In this document: piece by piece, positions 9,401 through 16,964 of the stretch
How the letters are laid out: each line of letters begins with the position of its first letter
Position numbering within the stretch: position 1 is the first letter of the stretch
Assembly (NCBI RefSeq): GCF_035510375.1
Contig: NZ_DATKHG010000035.1
DNA from: Paenibacillus_I sp035510375
Lineage (GTDB): Bacteria; Bacillota; Bacilli; Paenibacillales; Paenibacillaceae
Reading direction: 5' to 3' (one strand)
DNA: 64,000 nt
Translations under genes and position numbers: made by a program
Notes under the pieces: model-generated
The model's database searches: none
What the model saw: the letters and a program-made list of their open reading frames with translations, nothing else
Told to the model about the DNA's origin: nothing

Positions 9401-9882
9401 ATCGGCAATCCCACTTTAATCATGCACTTGTCAATGGTCGCCCCGGTCCCCGATGCGCACTTGTCGTTCATGGAGGTAATCGCCTGCTTGTTGCCGGTTT
9501 CTTCATTTTCCTTAAAAATAATGATCTTGGCATCCTGTCCGCCGAGTTCGATCACACTTCCCACATCCGGATGAAGATGCTCCACCGCCATGGTCACCGC
9601 GTTTACTTCCTGTACGAACTTTGCCCCTATGTGCGGAGCAATCGGTCCGCTGCCGGAACCCGTCGTGAAGACGCGAATGTTTTCCTGCTTGATGTCCGGA
9701 AATGCATTGCCGATGGCAATCAAGAGCTCCAACACCTTCTCCGCCTGCTTCGTATGGTGCCGTTGGTAGTCCGACCAGAGAATTCGCTTACTCTCCGGAT
9801 CCACTGCGGTTGCTTTCACGGTCGTCGATCCGACATCGACTCCTATAATAAATGCGTCAGGTCTTCCGTCCTTGTTTGCCAA
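6409..9882 (-). CDS. Tandem acyl-CoA dehydratase activase fused to a dehydratase-like module
   Basis: A 1157-residue fusion. Domain 1 (about 10-290) and domain 2 (about 355-625) are both BadF/BadG/BcrA/BcrD ATPases of the ASKHA fold: GVDVGSTTVKA and GLDGGSTSSKA phosphate loops, IELGGQDAKI and CDIGGQDIKV. Each has the two cluster cysteines of HgdC-type activases at the family spacing of 39: C142/C181 and C484/C523. A CNFCPNHC motif follows at 653-660, then a dehydratase-like module (about 775-1120) with cysteines near 828, 858 and 875, and a Lys/Glu-rich C-terminal coiled coil. The start is TTG 9882, eight bases after AGGAGG. Expected job: ATP-driven electron delivery to the partner protein downstream. 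Substrate unknown. Confidence 0.82.
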   Translation of the reverse strand: MANKDGRPDAFIIGVDVGSTTVKATAVDPESKRILWSDYQRHHTKQAEKVLELLIAIGNAFPDIKQENIRVFTTGSGSGPIAPHIGAKFVQEVNAVTMAVEHLHPDVGSVIELGGQDAKIIIFKENEETGNKQAITSMNDKCASGTGATIDKCMIKVGLPMDEVGRLHFDDSKLHHVAAKCGVFAETDIVNLVKSGIPSTEIMCSLADAIVMQNLSVLTRGNTLRHRVLLLGGPNTYLPFLQECWRKRIPKTWEERGYDYPQDVPIDELIFVPDNSQYYAAYGAVMYGMHEPAGVGSYTGLEGLKEFIAHGRKAKLGENAGPALTANKQELEQFRSAYRIPAFNPASFASGQNVKAVIGLDGGSTSSKAVLVDKQGTILMKEYQLSKGNPLEDTKEMLKRIRDKIREQGAELEIIGFGATGYAADVLEKTLKTDVNIVETVAHMMSAVNQFGDIDVICDIGGQDIKVLFLKNGDIRNFRLSNQCSAGNGMLLQAMADQFGIPIQEYADTAFAADLSPKYSYGCAVFLDADRVNFQKEGYSKEELLAGLALVLPKNVWQYVVQIPRMAELGRKFVLQGGTQYNLAAVKAQVDYIKQRVPDAEVYVHPHPGEAGAIGAAMETLRVVKRRGYSTFLGLDAAIDLTYLSRNDESTRCNFCPNHCSRTFIDSRTPDGNTARYISGFSCEKGTVEDQEAVVKLTRERQELKKHYPNLVEYEARRMYQRFYDPAPLPEPVVQEDDAGLKRGRFGFIGRRKSPNKLHFERSSAEAAERRKKLRIGIPRVLNIWSTAPFWRTYFETLGIDQRNIVFSDYTSEEMWQQGGKYGSIDPCYPSKVAQAHVHNLLFKHHEQKPLEYIFFPCITHIPTHLQNVMDSTSCPIVAGAPNVIKAAFTKEVNFFETRGVAYLDPAVTFTEPNFMKKQLFEAFRDHLQITEDESGFAADQGWEAMHRFDAEMQEKGRMILEQVEQENRLAILLIGRPYHSDPGLNHSVLEEFQVLGYPILSMRSIPKDEAWLRRFFEGDLQSGRVEHALEVSDVWPENFSSNSVQKVWAAKFAARHPNVAVLDLSSFKCGHDAPTYGLIDSIISAAGTPYSALHDIDANKPSGSIKIRVKTYAHSLGLHEERLEDLARKKAELQQRIEKKRAELQTRKHDEQAGVI

Positions 9883-9974
9883 ATCGTCACACCTCCTCTG
9901 AATAAACTCACCATGCTAGCATGATAATAAACCAAGGAATTTATACGCAAAAATGGGTAAATCTATTCGCCTTT

Positions 9975-10024
9975 AAAAAAGCAACAACCATGAGTGGGAG
10001 ACCATCCATGGTTGTTGCTTTTTT
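9975..10024 (-). terminator. Terminator of the methyltransferase gene, copy 2 of a repeated hairpin
   Basis: An 18-base inverted repeat including flanking A6/T6, directly after the stop codon of the minus-strand methyltransferase gene. Its 38-base core matches the hairpin at 2142-2190 at 31 of 38 positions with no gaps. Confidence 0.85.
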
Positions 10025-10025
10025 A

Positions 10026-10640
10026 TTAAAATCCTTTTTTCCTTGTCGGCGTGGCCGAAAAAAAGAGTTCATTGTAAACAAAGCATTTGGTAAACCTTCC
10101 GAGTACCCGGCATTCATATTGCTTGTCTTGGAACAACCGGAAATACTGGCTTTCATCGCGGATGTGCTCACCGTCATCGTACCAGTTCATAAAGCGGTTA
10201 TTGAATCGTTTATTCTCGAACAAGCAAGGCTCCATGGCAATGACGGTTCCGCCCGGTTTCAACACGCGTTCAAACTCCTGCAGATAATCCCGGATGAGAT
10301 TGTCCGGTATGTGATGCAGAAGCGCGATGATGAAAACATAATCCATCGAATCGTCCGGCGCCGGAATTCGTTTCCTGTCGAAAACGACAAAGCGATGTCC
10401 CGGATAAAGACGGCTGGCCAGCAGAACCCTTTCCTTTGACGGTTCAATGCCGAGATAGTCGCCGGGATCGCACAGTCCGCAATTTGCGCCGGTTCCCGAA
10501 CCGAAATCGAGAACGCGTCTGTTCCGGAGTGGAATATGGTCCCGGATGTGATCGTGGATATGTTTTTTCGTCAACCATTGAGGCCGGACAAACCAATGAT
10601 ACAAGCGTGGAGAGAGAGGCATCCCGTCGGATTTCACCAC
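10026..10640 (-). CDS. Class I SAM-dependent methyltransferase
   Basis: A 204-residue methyltransferase of the UbiE/Methyltransf_11 type. The SAM-binding glycine motif VLDFGSGTGANCG is near residues 43-55, followed by the acidic GIEPS strand end and DYVFIIALLHHIPD and LKPGGTVIAMEP as motifs II-III. Substrate cannot be told from sequence. The GTG at 10640 has no clear ribosome site; ATG 10622 is the alternative start. It is monocistronic, with its own terminator. Confidence 0.78.
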   Translation of the reverse strand: MVKSDGMPLSPRLYHWFVRPQWLTKKHIHDHIRDHIPLRNRRVLDFGSGTGANCGLCDPGDYLGIEPSKERVLLASRLYPGHRFVVFDRKRIPAPDDSMDYVFIIALLHHIPDNLIRDYLQEFERVLKPGGTVIAMEPCLFENKRFNNRFMNWYDDGEHIRDESQYFRLFQDKQYECRVLGRFTKCFVYNELFFSATPTRKKGF

Positions 10641-10758
10641 CGTTCTGTGAGTTCACGAACAGTAATGTTCCTCAGTCGCCCGGTTCGCATACAAGGAAAA
10701 ATTGTAAAATGCCTCTCGCCGGCCCCCTAACCGTTCACACCATTCCTGTTTTGGCGGA

Positions 10759-12654
10759 TTACCTGTTCAACAAGCTCCCCACATAACGCATCAGCTCGTT
10801 GGCGCATACCGGGCAATAGCCGTGCTCGTCGATCAGCCGTTTGGTCACCTCGTTGATCCGCTTCAGCTGATTCTCGTCCGGCGTCTTCGTCGACGTCGTA
10901 ATTTTGACGATGTCCTTCAGGTCGGTGAACAGCTTTTTCTCAACGGCTTCCCTCAGCCGCTCATGGCTGGCATAGTCGAACTTTTTCCCTTTGCGGGAAT
11001 AAGAGGAGATGCGGATCAGAATCTCTTCGCGGAACGCTTTTTTCGCGTTTTCCGATATGCCGATTTGCTCCTCGATGGAGCGCATCAGCCTCTCGTCCGG
11101 ATCGAGCTCCTCGCCGGTGAGCGGATCCTTGATTTTGTTCCAGTTGCAGTACGCTTCAATGTTGTCCAGATAGTTCTCGAACAGCGTGCGGGCGGACTCC
11201 TCGAAGGAGTACACGAACGCCTTCTGTATTTCCTTTTTCGCCAGGTTGTCGTATTCCTTGCGCGCCGACGAGATGAAATTGAGATATTTCTCGCGTTCCT
11301 CCTTCGTGATGGAAGGGTGCTGGTCAAGGCCGTCCTTCAATGCCCGCAGCACATCGAGAGCATTGATGCATGCCAGGTCCTGCTTGATCAAGGCGCTTGA
11401 AATCCGGTTGATGACATGGCGCGGGTCGATGCCCGACATGCCCTCCTCCAAATATTCGTTCTGCATTTCCTTCAGGTCGGCTTCCTTGTAGCCTTCGACC
11501 TCTTCCCCGTCGTACATCCGCATTTTTTTGATCAGGTCCATGCCCTGCTTCTTCGTTTCCTTGAGCCGGGTCAGAATCGAGAATATCGCAGCGGCCCGCA
11601 GCGCGTGCGGCGCGATATGGATATGCTTCATGTCGCTCTGGCCGATCAGCTTGTTGTAAATTTTCTCTTCCTCCGACACCTTCAGGTTGTACGGAATCGG
11701 CATGACGATCATGCGCGACTGCAGCGCCTCGTTCTTCTTGTTGGCGATGAACGACTTGTACTCGGATTCGTTGGTGTGGGCGATGATCAGCTCGTCGGCG
11801 GAAATCAACGCGAAGCGGCCGGCCTTGAAGTTGCCCTCCTGGGTCAGGGACAACAAATTCCACAGAAATTTCTCGTCGCACTTCAGCATTTCCTGGAATT
11901 CCATCAGTCCGCGGTTCGCCTTGTTCAACTCCCCGTCGAACCGGTAGGCGCGCGGATCCGATTCGGAGCCGTATTCGGTAATCGTCGAGAAGTCGATACT
12001 GCCGGTGAGGTCCGCGATATCCTGCGACTTCGGGTCCGACGGGCTGAACGTGCCGATGCCGATCCGGTTGTCCTCGGAGATCGTCACCCGCTCGACCATC
12101 ACATTCTCGATGTTGCCGCCGTATTCGGTTTTGAGCCGCATTTGGCACGAAGGGCAAAGGTTGCCTTCAATGCGCACGCCGAGTGCTTTTTCCACGTCGG
12201 GCCGGAGCTCATTGGGAATCAGATGCAGCGGCTCCTCATGCATCGGACAGCCTTTGATGGCGTATACGGCGCCCCGCTCCGTCCGCGAGAACTGCTCGAG
12301 CCCCCGCTTGAGAAGCATCACGATCGTCGACTTGCCGCCGCTGACCGGTCCCATGAGCAGCAAAATCCGTTTGCGCACATCCAGCCGGCGGGCCGCGGAG
12401 TGGAAATACTCCTCAACCAGCTTCTCCACCGCCCGGTCCAGTCCGAAAATTTCCCGTTCAAAAAACTTATATCGCTTATGCCCGCCGGTTTCCTCTACCC
12501 CGAAAGACTTGATCATCTCATAGACGCGCGCATGGGCGGTCATTGCCGGTGTCGGATCTTTCTCGAGCAGCGCAATGTAATCCTTGAACGTTCCCGACCA
12601 AGCCAACCTCTCGCTTTCCGCATTGTACTCCGAAATTCGTTTGAATATATCCAT
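10759..12654 (-). CDS. prkA: PrkA AAA+ family protein (serine protein kinase / protease-like)
   Basis: A 631-residue protein, exactly the length of B. subtilis PrkA. An AAA+ core carries the Walker A motif MGPVSGGKST at about 101-110, followed by a zinc-like pair in NLCPSCQMRL and a C-terminal PrkA domain with DPLTGEELDPDERLMRSIEE. It was described as a serine kinase, and later work on B. subtilis reports ATP-dependent protease activity affecting sporulation. The ATG at 12654 follows GGGAGGAGG; longer frames upstream are not translated sequence. In many bacilli yhbH and spoVR are linked, but they are absent here. It faces the DUF2161 gene divergently. Confidence 0.95.
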   Translation of the reverse strand: MDIFKRISEYNAESERLAWSGTFKDYIALLEKDPTPAMTAHARVYEMIKSFGVEETGGHKRYKFFEREIFGLDRAVEKLVEEYFHSAARRLDVRKRILLLMGPVSGGKSTIVMLLKRGLEQFSRTERGAVYAIKGCPMHEEPLHLIPNELRPDVEKALGVRIEGNLCPSCQMRLKTEYGGNIENVMVERVTISEDNRIGIGTFSPSDPKSQDIADLTGSIDFSTITEYGSESDPRAYRFDGELNKANRGLMEFQEMLKCDEKFLWNLLSLTQEGNFKAGRFALISADELIIAHTNESEYKSFIANKKNEALQSRMIVMPIPYNLKVSEEEKIYNKLIGQSDMKHIHIAPHALRAAAIFSILTRLKETKKQGMDLIKKMRMYDGEEVEGYKEADLKEMQNEYLEEGMSGIDPRHVINRISSALIKQDLACINALDVLRALKDGLDQHPSITKEEREKYLNFISSARKEYDNLAKKEIQKAFVYSFEESARTLFENYLDNIEAYCNWNKIKDPLTGEELDPDERLMRSIEEQIGISENAKKAFREEILIRISSYSRKGKKFDYASHERLREAVEKKLFTDLKDIVKITTSTKTPDENQLKRINEVTKRLIDEHGYCPVCANELMRYVGSLLNR

Positions 12655-12829
12655 GCCCTGCCTCCTCCCTGTCTCCGTTGCCGTAATAGCGGCCGCCCCG
12701 CGGTGCTCTTTGCGAGCGAGTAATACATAACTATGCGCAACCGGAGGGGAACTTGCTCCATATTTTATGTCTCGTTCCACCAAATTGCGACCTAGTTCGC
12801 TCGGAAGGATAAGGGCTTGGATGTGAGGC

Positions 12830-12864
12830 TTTCTCATGCTATTTCTCATGCTATAATGAGAAAT
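12830..12864 (+). promoter_or_regulatory. Tandem/inverted repeat overlapping the -10 of the DUF2161 gene
   Basis: TTTCTCATGCTA occurs twice in perfect tandem (12830-12841 and 12842-12853), and ATTTCTCAT (12841-12849) is the inverse of ATGAGAAAT (12856-12864). The hairpin centre contains the TATAAT box (12852-12857). This layout suits a repressor operator; no good -35 is visible. Confidence 0.5.
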
Positions 12865-12898
12865 ATTCGGCAGCTGTTCAAGAAAGGGGAATCCCGGC

Positions 12899-13681
12899 TT
12901 GGCCGTCAAACACGAAACGGAACTATACGGACCGGTCAAATCGTTCTTCGAGCTCCGGGGATACGAGGTGAAAAGCGAGGTCCTGCACTGCGATATGGTA
13001 GCCCTCCTGCCCGATGGGAAAACGACGGTGATTGTGGAGATGAAAAAAACGTTCACGCTCGGGCTGCTGCTGCAAGGCGTCGAGCGGCTCCGGTTGACGG
13101 ACCGCGTCATGCTGGCGGTTGAGCGGAACCGGATGAAAACGGGCGCGGTCAACCAGCGCTTCGGCGACTTGACGGAGCTGTGCAGGCTGCTCGGGCTGGG
13201 ACTGATGACCGTCACCTTCTTCAAGACGAAGAAGCCGGTCGTTGAGGTGCTGTGCGAGCCCGGCGATCCGCCGGTGCGCGGCATGCGGCGCAAACGGCAG
13301 TCGCGGCTGCTCAACGAGTTCCGCGAGCGCAGCGGCGATTACAACGTCGGCGGCAGCACGAAGCGCAAGCTGGTCACCTCCTACCGCGAGAAGGCGCTCC
13401 GCTGCGCCTGGGTGCTGCGCGAAGAAGGCCCGTCGGCGCCGCGCCGCGCGGCGGAGCTGACGGGCTTCGGCCAGGCGGCCCGCCTGCTGCGGACCGACCA
13501 TTACGGCTGGTTCGAGCGCGTCGGCCGCGGGCTGTACCGCCTGCGTCCGGCCGGCGAGCAGGCGCTGCTCGATTATGCCGACGTCGTCGAAGCCTGGCTG
13601 AGCGGCCGGGCGGCTGTGCCGGCCTTCGGCGGCGATGCCGGTGCCGGCGGCGTCCACCCACAAGAACGCCGAGGCAGGTAA
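12899..13681 (+). CDS. DUF2161 family protein, PD-(D/E)XK nuclease-like
   Basis: A 260-residue protein of the DUF2161 family, predicted to have a PD-(D/E)XK phosphodiesterase fold. The motif is visible as D32 (HCDMVALLPDG) and E47-x-K49 (VIVEMKK), with the early E7. The C-terminal half is Arg/Ala-rich and may contain a winged-helix-like segment (residues 165-235). Start is TTG 12899 with GGGGA about 8 bases upstream; no ATG fits. Codon use becomes very GC-rich after residue 100, seen also in neighbours. Actual nuclease activity and substrate are unknown. Confidence 0.75.
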   Translation: MAVKHETELYGPVKSFFELRGYEVKSEVLHCDMVALLPDGKTTVIVEMKKTFTLGLLLQGVERLRLTDRVMLAVERNRMKTGAVNQRFGDLTELCRLLGLGLMTVTFFKTKKPVVEVLCEPGDPPVRGMRRKRQSRLLNEFRERSGDYNVGGSTKRKLVTSYREKALRCAWVLREEGPSAPRRAAELTGFGQAARLLRTDHYGWFERVGRGLYRLRPAGEQALLDYADVVEAWLSGRAAVPAFGGDAGAGGVHPQERRGR

Positions 13682-13744
13682 TATCCCGCTCTCAGCCGCC
13701 CGCGAAGCCGCATGAGAGCGGGGATTGTTCGTCCTCGGCTGCCG

Positions 13745-13930
13745 TTAGCGGCACCGTATGCCGCTAATTCGCCCATGCTTCGCCGGTACCACTCATTAGC
13801 GGCATTTCATGCCGCTAACCTACTGTTTCGCCGGCTCACCGGTCGAAATTACCGTATTAGCGGCACCGTATGCCGCTAATTATCCGCTTCATCGCATCTG
13901 CCGCTCATTAGCGGCATTTCGTGCCGCTAA
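13745..13930. repeat. Mosaic palindrome array 1 (four 23-base units)
   Basis: TTAGCGGCA-N5-TGCCGCTAA occurs at 13745-13767, 13796-13818, 13857-13879 and 13908-13930. Loops alternate CCGTA, TTTCA, CCGTA, TTTCG and starts are 51, 61 and 51 bases apart. The array fills the space between the convergent DUF2161 and aminotransferase genes (13682-14157 has no gene). The rest of that gap, 13931-14157, shows no further feature beyond a possible short hairpin. Confidence 0.9.
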
Positions 13931-14157
13931 CCTTTTCGCACCGCGCGCAGCTCCCAGCGCGCGGTGTCTCGCTGCATGGCGGCGGTCGGTCGACCACAAA
14001 CCGTTTCGCCCGCTCACCCAACCGAAATGGCCGACCTGTCGGCCCTAGCGCGCACCACCCACGAAGGAAACACAAACAAAAAAGGAGCGATGCCGCCAGG
14101 CAATCACTCCTCTTCACCTTACTTCTACTCTCTAAACCAATGCTCTGCCCGCGCCGA

Positions 14158-15357
14158 CTAAGTCGACCGAGCCGTAAACTCCCCGATCGCTTCCGCAAAC
14201 CGTGCCACTCCCGCTTCCATGCGCTCCCCGGTCGTATACGTGAAGTTCATGCGCACCGTATTGCGCTTCGGCTCGCCCGCATAGAACGAGGCGCCCGGCA
14301 CGAACGCGACGCCCTTCCGCACCGCGCTGCGCAGCAGCGCTTCCGCATCCAGCGCCTCCGGCAGCTCCACCCAGATGAACATGCCGCCCCGCGGCTCCAC
14401 CCATTTCAGCTCAGGCACGCCGCAGCCTTTCAGCAGCGACACCATATGGCGCATCCGCTTGCCGTATTCCTCCCCGAGGAAGCGAATATGATCGTCCAGC
14501 GGAAAATGCCGCAGCAGCTCGCTAAGCGTCTGCTGATCCAGCGTGCTCGAATGCAAGTCGGCCGCCTGCTTCGCCTTCGCCATATTCCGGATTACGCGCC
14601 GATCGCCGATCGCCCAGCCGGTGCGCAGCGCCGGCGCGACCGTTTTCGAGAAGGTGCCCGTGTACAGCACGCAGCCGCCGTCCGCTTTCCCCTCCAGCGA
14701 GAAGATCGTCGGATAGTTCGCGGACGCATCGAACTTGATGTCGCCGTACGGATCGTCCTCGAGAATCGGAACGCCGTATTTCCGGCAAAGCTCGAGCAGT
14801 TCCTTGCGCCGTTCCAGGCTCCAGACGCGCCCCGTCGGGTTGCTGAACGTCGGCACGACATAGACGAGCTTCGGCTTGCGCTCGCGCAAAATGCGCTCCG
14901 CCGCCTCCGGCAGCATTCCGTCGTCGTCACTCTCCGCCGCCGCCACGTTCAGGCCGTTCATCGCAAACACCTGAAGGCTCGCGAGATAAGTCGGATTTTC
15001 CACCATCACCGCATCGCCCGGCTCGGTCAGTACCCGCACGATCAGATCGATCGCCTGCTGGGAGCCCGTCGTCAGAATCATCTCGTCCGGCGATACCGGC
15101 ATGCCTTTGCTTGCCATGCGCCCGCACAGCTGCTCGCGCAGCGGGAGAAAGCCTTCCGTCAAGCCGTACTGCAGCGAGCCGCTGCCTTTGGCGAAAACCC
15201 GGTCGGCCGCCTGCCTGACGGCGTCGAGCGGAAACAGCTCCTCAGCCGGCAGCCCGCCTGCAAATGATACGATCTCTTTGCCTTGCGTCAGTTTAAGAAT
15301 ATCCCGCACCGCGGAAGATTGCAATCGATTCACCCGACTCGAGAATCGGTAGTCCAT
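14158..15357 (-). CDS. PLP-dependent aminotransferase, class I/II (aminoadipate/PatA-like)
   Basis: A 399-residue fold-type I aminotransferase. The PLP lysine is in GTFSKTVAPALRTGW (near residue 236), with the SNPTGRVW and EDDPYGDI cofactor motifs and the C-terminal RMNFTY arginine for the substrate carboxylate. The closest groups are the 2-aminoadipate/multi-substrate aminotransferases (LysN/MocR C-domain type), but no GntR DNA-binding domain is attached. The ATG at 15357 has AAGGCGGGA upstream; an earlier ATG at 15381 lacks a site. Substrate preference is not assignable. Confidence 0.85.
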   Translation of the reverse strand: MDYRFSSRVNRLQSSAVRDILKLTQGKEIVSFAGGLPAEELFPLDAVRQAADRVFAKGSGSLQYGLTEGFLPLREQLCGRMASKGMPVSPDEMILTTGSQQAIDLIVRVLTEPGDAVMVENPTYLASLQVFAMNGLNVAAAESDDDGMLPEAAERILRERKPKLVYVVPTFSNPTGRVWSLERRKELLELCRKYGVPILEDDPYGDIKFDASANYPTIFSLEGKADGGCVLYTGTFSKTVAPALRTGWAIGDRRVIRNMAKAKQAADLHSSTLDQQTLSELLRHFPLDDHIRFLGEEYGKRMRHMVSLLKGCGVPELKWVEPRGGMFIWVELPEALDAEALLRSAVRKGVAFVPGASFYAGEPKRNTVRMNFTYTTGERMEAGVARFAEAIGEFTARST

Positions 15358-15444
15358 ATCCAGTCCCGCCTTCCGTCTCATTCGATCCGCTATCCCTACA
15401 TTTTACGCGGATTCCGACACACGGGCAACCCGCTAACGGCAAAA

Positions 15445-15474
15445 CCCCCGGACCGCAATGCTGCGGGCCGGGGG
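15445..15474 (-). terminator. Terminator of the sugar ABC transporter operon
   Basis: CCCCCGG-A-CCGCA with TGCGG-G-CCGGGGG arms and a 4-base loop, followed on the minus strand by TTTT. It lies just beyond the stop of the binding-protein gene. Confidence 0.75.
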
Positions 15475-15491
15475 CGATCCATAAGCCGTTC

Positions 15492-16844
15492 TTATTTCTT
15501 GCGCAGGTTTTCCCACGATTTCTGGAACGCTTCGAGCATCTGCTCTTTGGTCGTCTTCTTGGCAATGTAGGATTGCATAGCGGCGCCAAGCTCTTGCGTT
15601 ACGCCATCAGGCATTCGGGTCCAGTTCCAGGTCAGCGCATTGCCTGCGTTGCTGTAAGCGATGACTTCGTTGGCAATATCGCCCAGCACTTCTTGGTCTT
15701 TCACTTCAATCGACTTCAGCGCAGGAATGAACTTGAACTCTTCTATGACATAACGTTTGCCGGTTTCCGAGCTGACCATCCAATTCAGGAATGCTTTCGC
15801 TTCTTCCTTCACTGCGGATTTGTTGTTGACGACCCAGTTGTTCGGCACGCCTGCATACAGCTTGTCGTTCTTGGCCGGATCGTCGTTGATCGGCATAGGC
15901 AGCACGCCCAGGTTCAGATCCGGATTGATGCCGTCGATTTGCACCTGCGTCCAGTTCCCCTGCTGCATCATAGCCGCTTCGCCGCTTGCGAACAACGTCA
16001 CTTGCGTGTTGTAGTCCGTCGTGAGCGGATTTTTATTGCCGTACTTCACCGTCGTGTCGAGCAGGTTAACCCATTGTTCGAAGATCGGGTTGCCTGGAAT
16101 TTTGCCGGTGCCGTCGTTCATGCTTGCGATGAATGCAGCCGGGTCGTCCTGCTGCGCAAGCGCTACGTTGAAGTTGTGGATGCCGAGAACCCACCATTCT
16201 TGATAACCGTTGGAGAAAGGCGTAATGCCTGCGTCCTGCAGCTTTTGAGCAGTTTCGTTCAGTTGGGTGAGCGTTTTCGGCAGCTCCGTAATGCCCGCTT
16301 TCGCGAACAGGTCTTTATTGTAGATGTAACCGTAGCCTTCGAGGTTCATCGGCATGCCGTACATCTTGCCGTCTTTGGAGATTTGGTCTTTAGCCGCATC
16401 TACGACATCGCCGACCCAAGGCTGATCGGACATGTCCTCCAAATACTCCATCCAGGTTTCCATTTCCTGATTGCCGCCGTTGTTGAAAATGTCCGGCTCG
16501 TCGCCCGCGGCGAACTTCGCCTTCAGCGCTGCGCCGTAATCCGCGCCGCCGCCGACCGTTTCGAGCTGAATCTTGACATTCGGATTCTCTTTCTCGTAAT
16601 CGGCGATCATTTTGGCGAGCGCTTCCGCGATTTCAACTTTGAACTGGAACATTTTGATCGTGACCGGCTCTTTCGGCGCATCCTCTTCCTTCGGCGCTTC
16701 CGCGCCGTTCGTTGCACCCGCTCCGGAATTCGCGCCTGGTTCCGCGCCGTTGCCCGGCGTGTTTGCATTGTTGCCTTTTCCGCCGCAGGCTGCGAGCACG
16801 ACGACCAGTATGACGGACAACATGAGCAGCATCGTCTTTTTCAT
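15492..16844 (-). CDS. Extracellular sugar-binding lipoprotein of an ABC importer
   Basis: A 450-residue family 1 solute-binding protein. The N-terminus is a lipoprotein signal (hydrophobic stretch then LAACGG; lipidated Cys near residue 20), then an Asn/Gly/Ala-rich linker, then the binding fold with FQFKVEIAEALAKMI and WNWTRMPDG. The start ATG follows GGGAGG. It is the last gene of a minus-strand operon with two permeases; no ATPase is present, as usual where a shared MsmX-type ATPase energises several importers. Substrate is probably an oligosaccharide, by analogy with YesM/YesN-linked systems. Confidence 0.9.
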   Translation of the reverse strand: MKKTMLLMLSVILVVVLAACGGKGNNANTPGNGAEPGANSGAGATNGAEAPKEEDAPKEPVTIKMFQFKVEIAEALAKMIADYEKENPNVKIQLETVGGGADYGAALKAKFAAGDEPDIFNNGGNQEMETWMEYLEDMSDQPWVGDVVDAAKDQISKDGKMYGMPMNLEGYGYIYNKDLFAKAGITELPKTLTQLNETAQKLQDAGITPFSNGYQEWWVLGIHNFNVALAQQDDPAAFIASMNDGTGKIPGNPIFEQWVNLLDTTVKYGNKNPLTTDYNTQVTLFASGEAAMMQQGNWTQVQIDGINPDLNLGVLPMPINDDPAKNDKLYAGVPNNWVVNNKSAVKEEAKAFLNWMVSSETGKRYVIEEFKFIPALKSIEVKDQEVLGDIANEVIAYSNAGNALTWNWTRMPDGVTQELGAAMQSYIAKKTTKEQMLEAFQKSWENLRKK

Positions 16845-16920
16845 TTTGTTGAATCCTCCCTTTTTTGTGCGAACCTGTCGAAAAGCTTTACATTTCCAGT
16901 ATAATTGTTCTTTGAAAACG

Positions 16921-16954
16921 TCTACACCGATGATGTTGAACAAAAAAGTGTAGA
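16921..16954 (-). other. Intercistronic hairpin before the binding-protein gene
   Basis: TCTACAC / GTGTAGA 7-base arms with a 20-base A-rich loop in the 120-base gap between the second permease and the binding protein gene. It may protect a processed mRNA that gives the binding protein higher expression. Confidence 0.35.
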
Positions 16955-16964
16955 ATGTTGACCA

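Noticed and set aside
12762..12769. Sigma-E -10 (CATAAAAT) for prkA
   Set aside because: The -10 is reasonable but I could not find a convincing -35 at the right distance, so I did not list it as a feature.
13745..13930. Palindrome array as a CRISPR locus
   Set aside because: Units are perfect palindromes with changing loops, spacings alternate, like-length spacers resemble each other in the sister array at 50876, and no cas gene is present.
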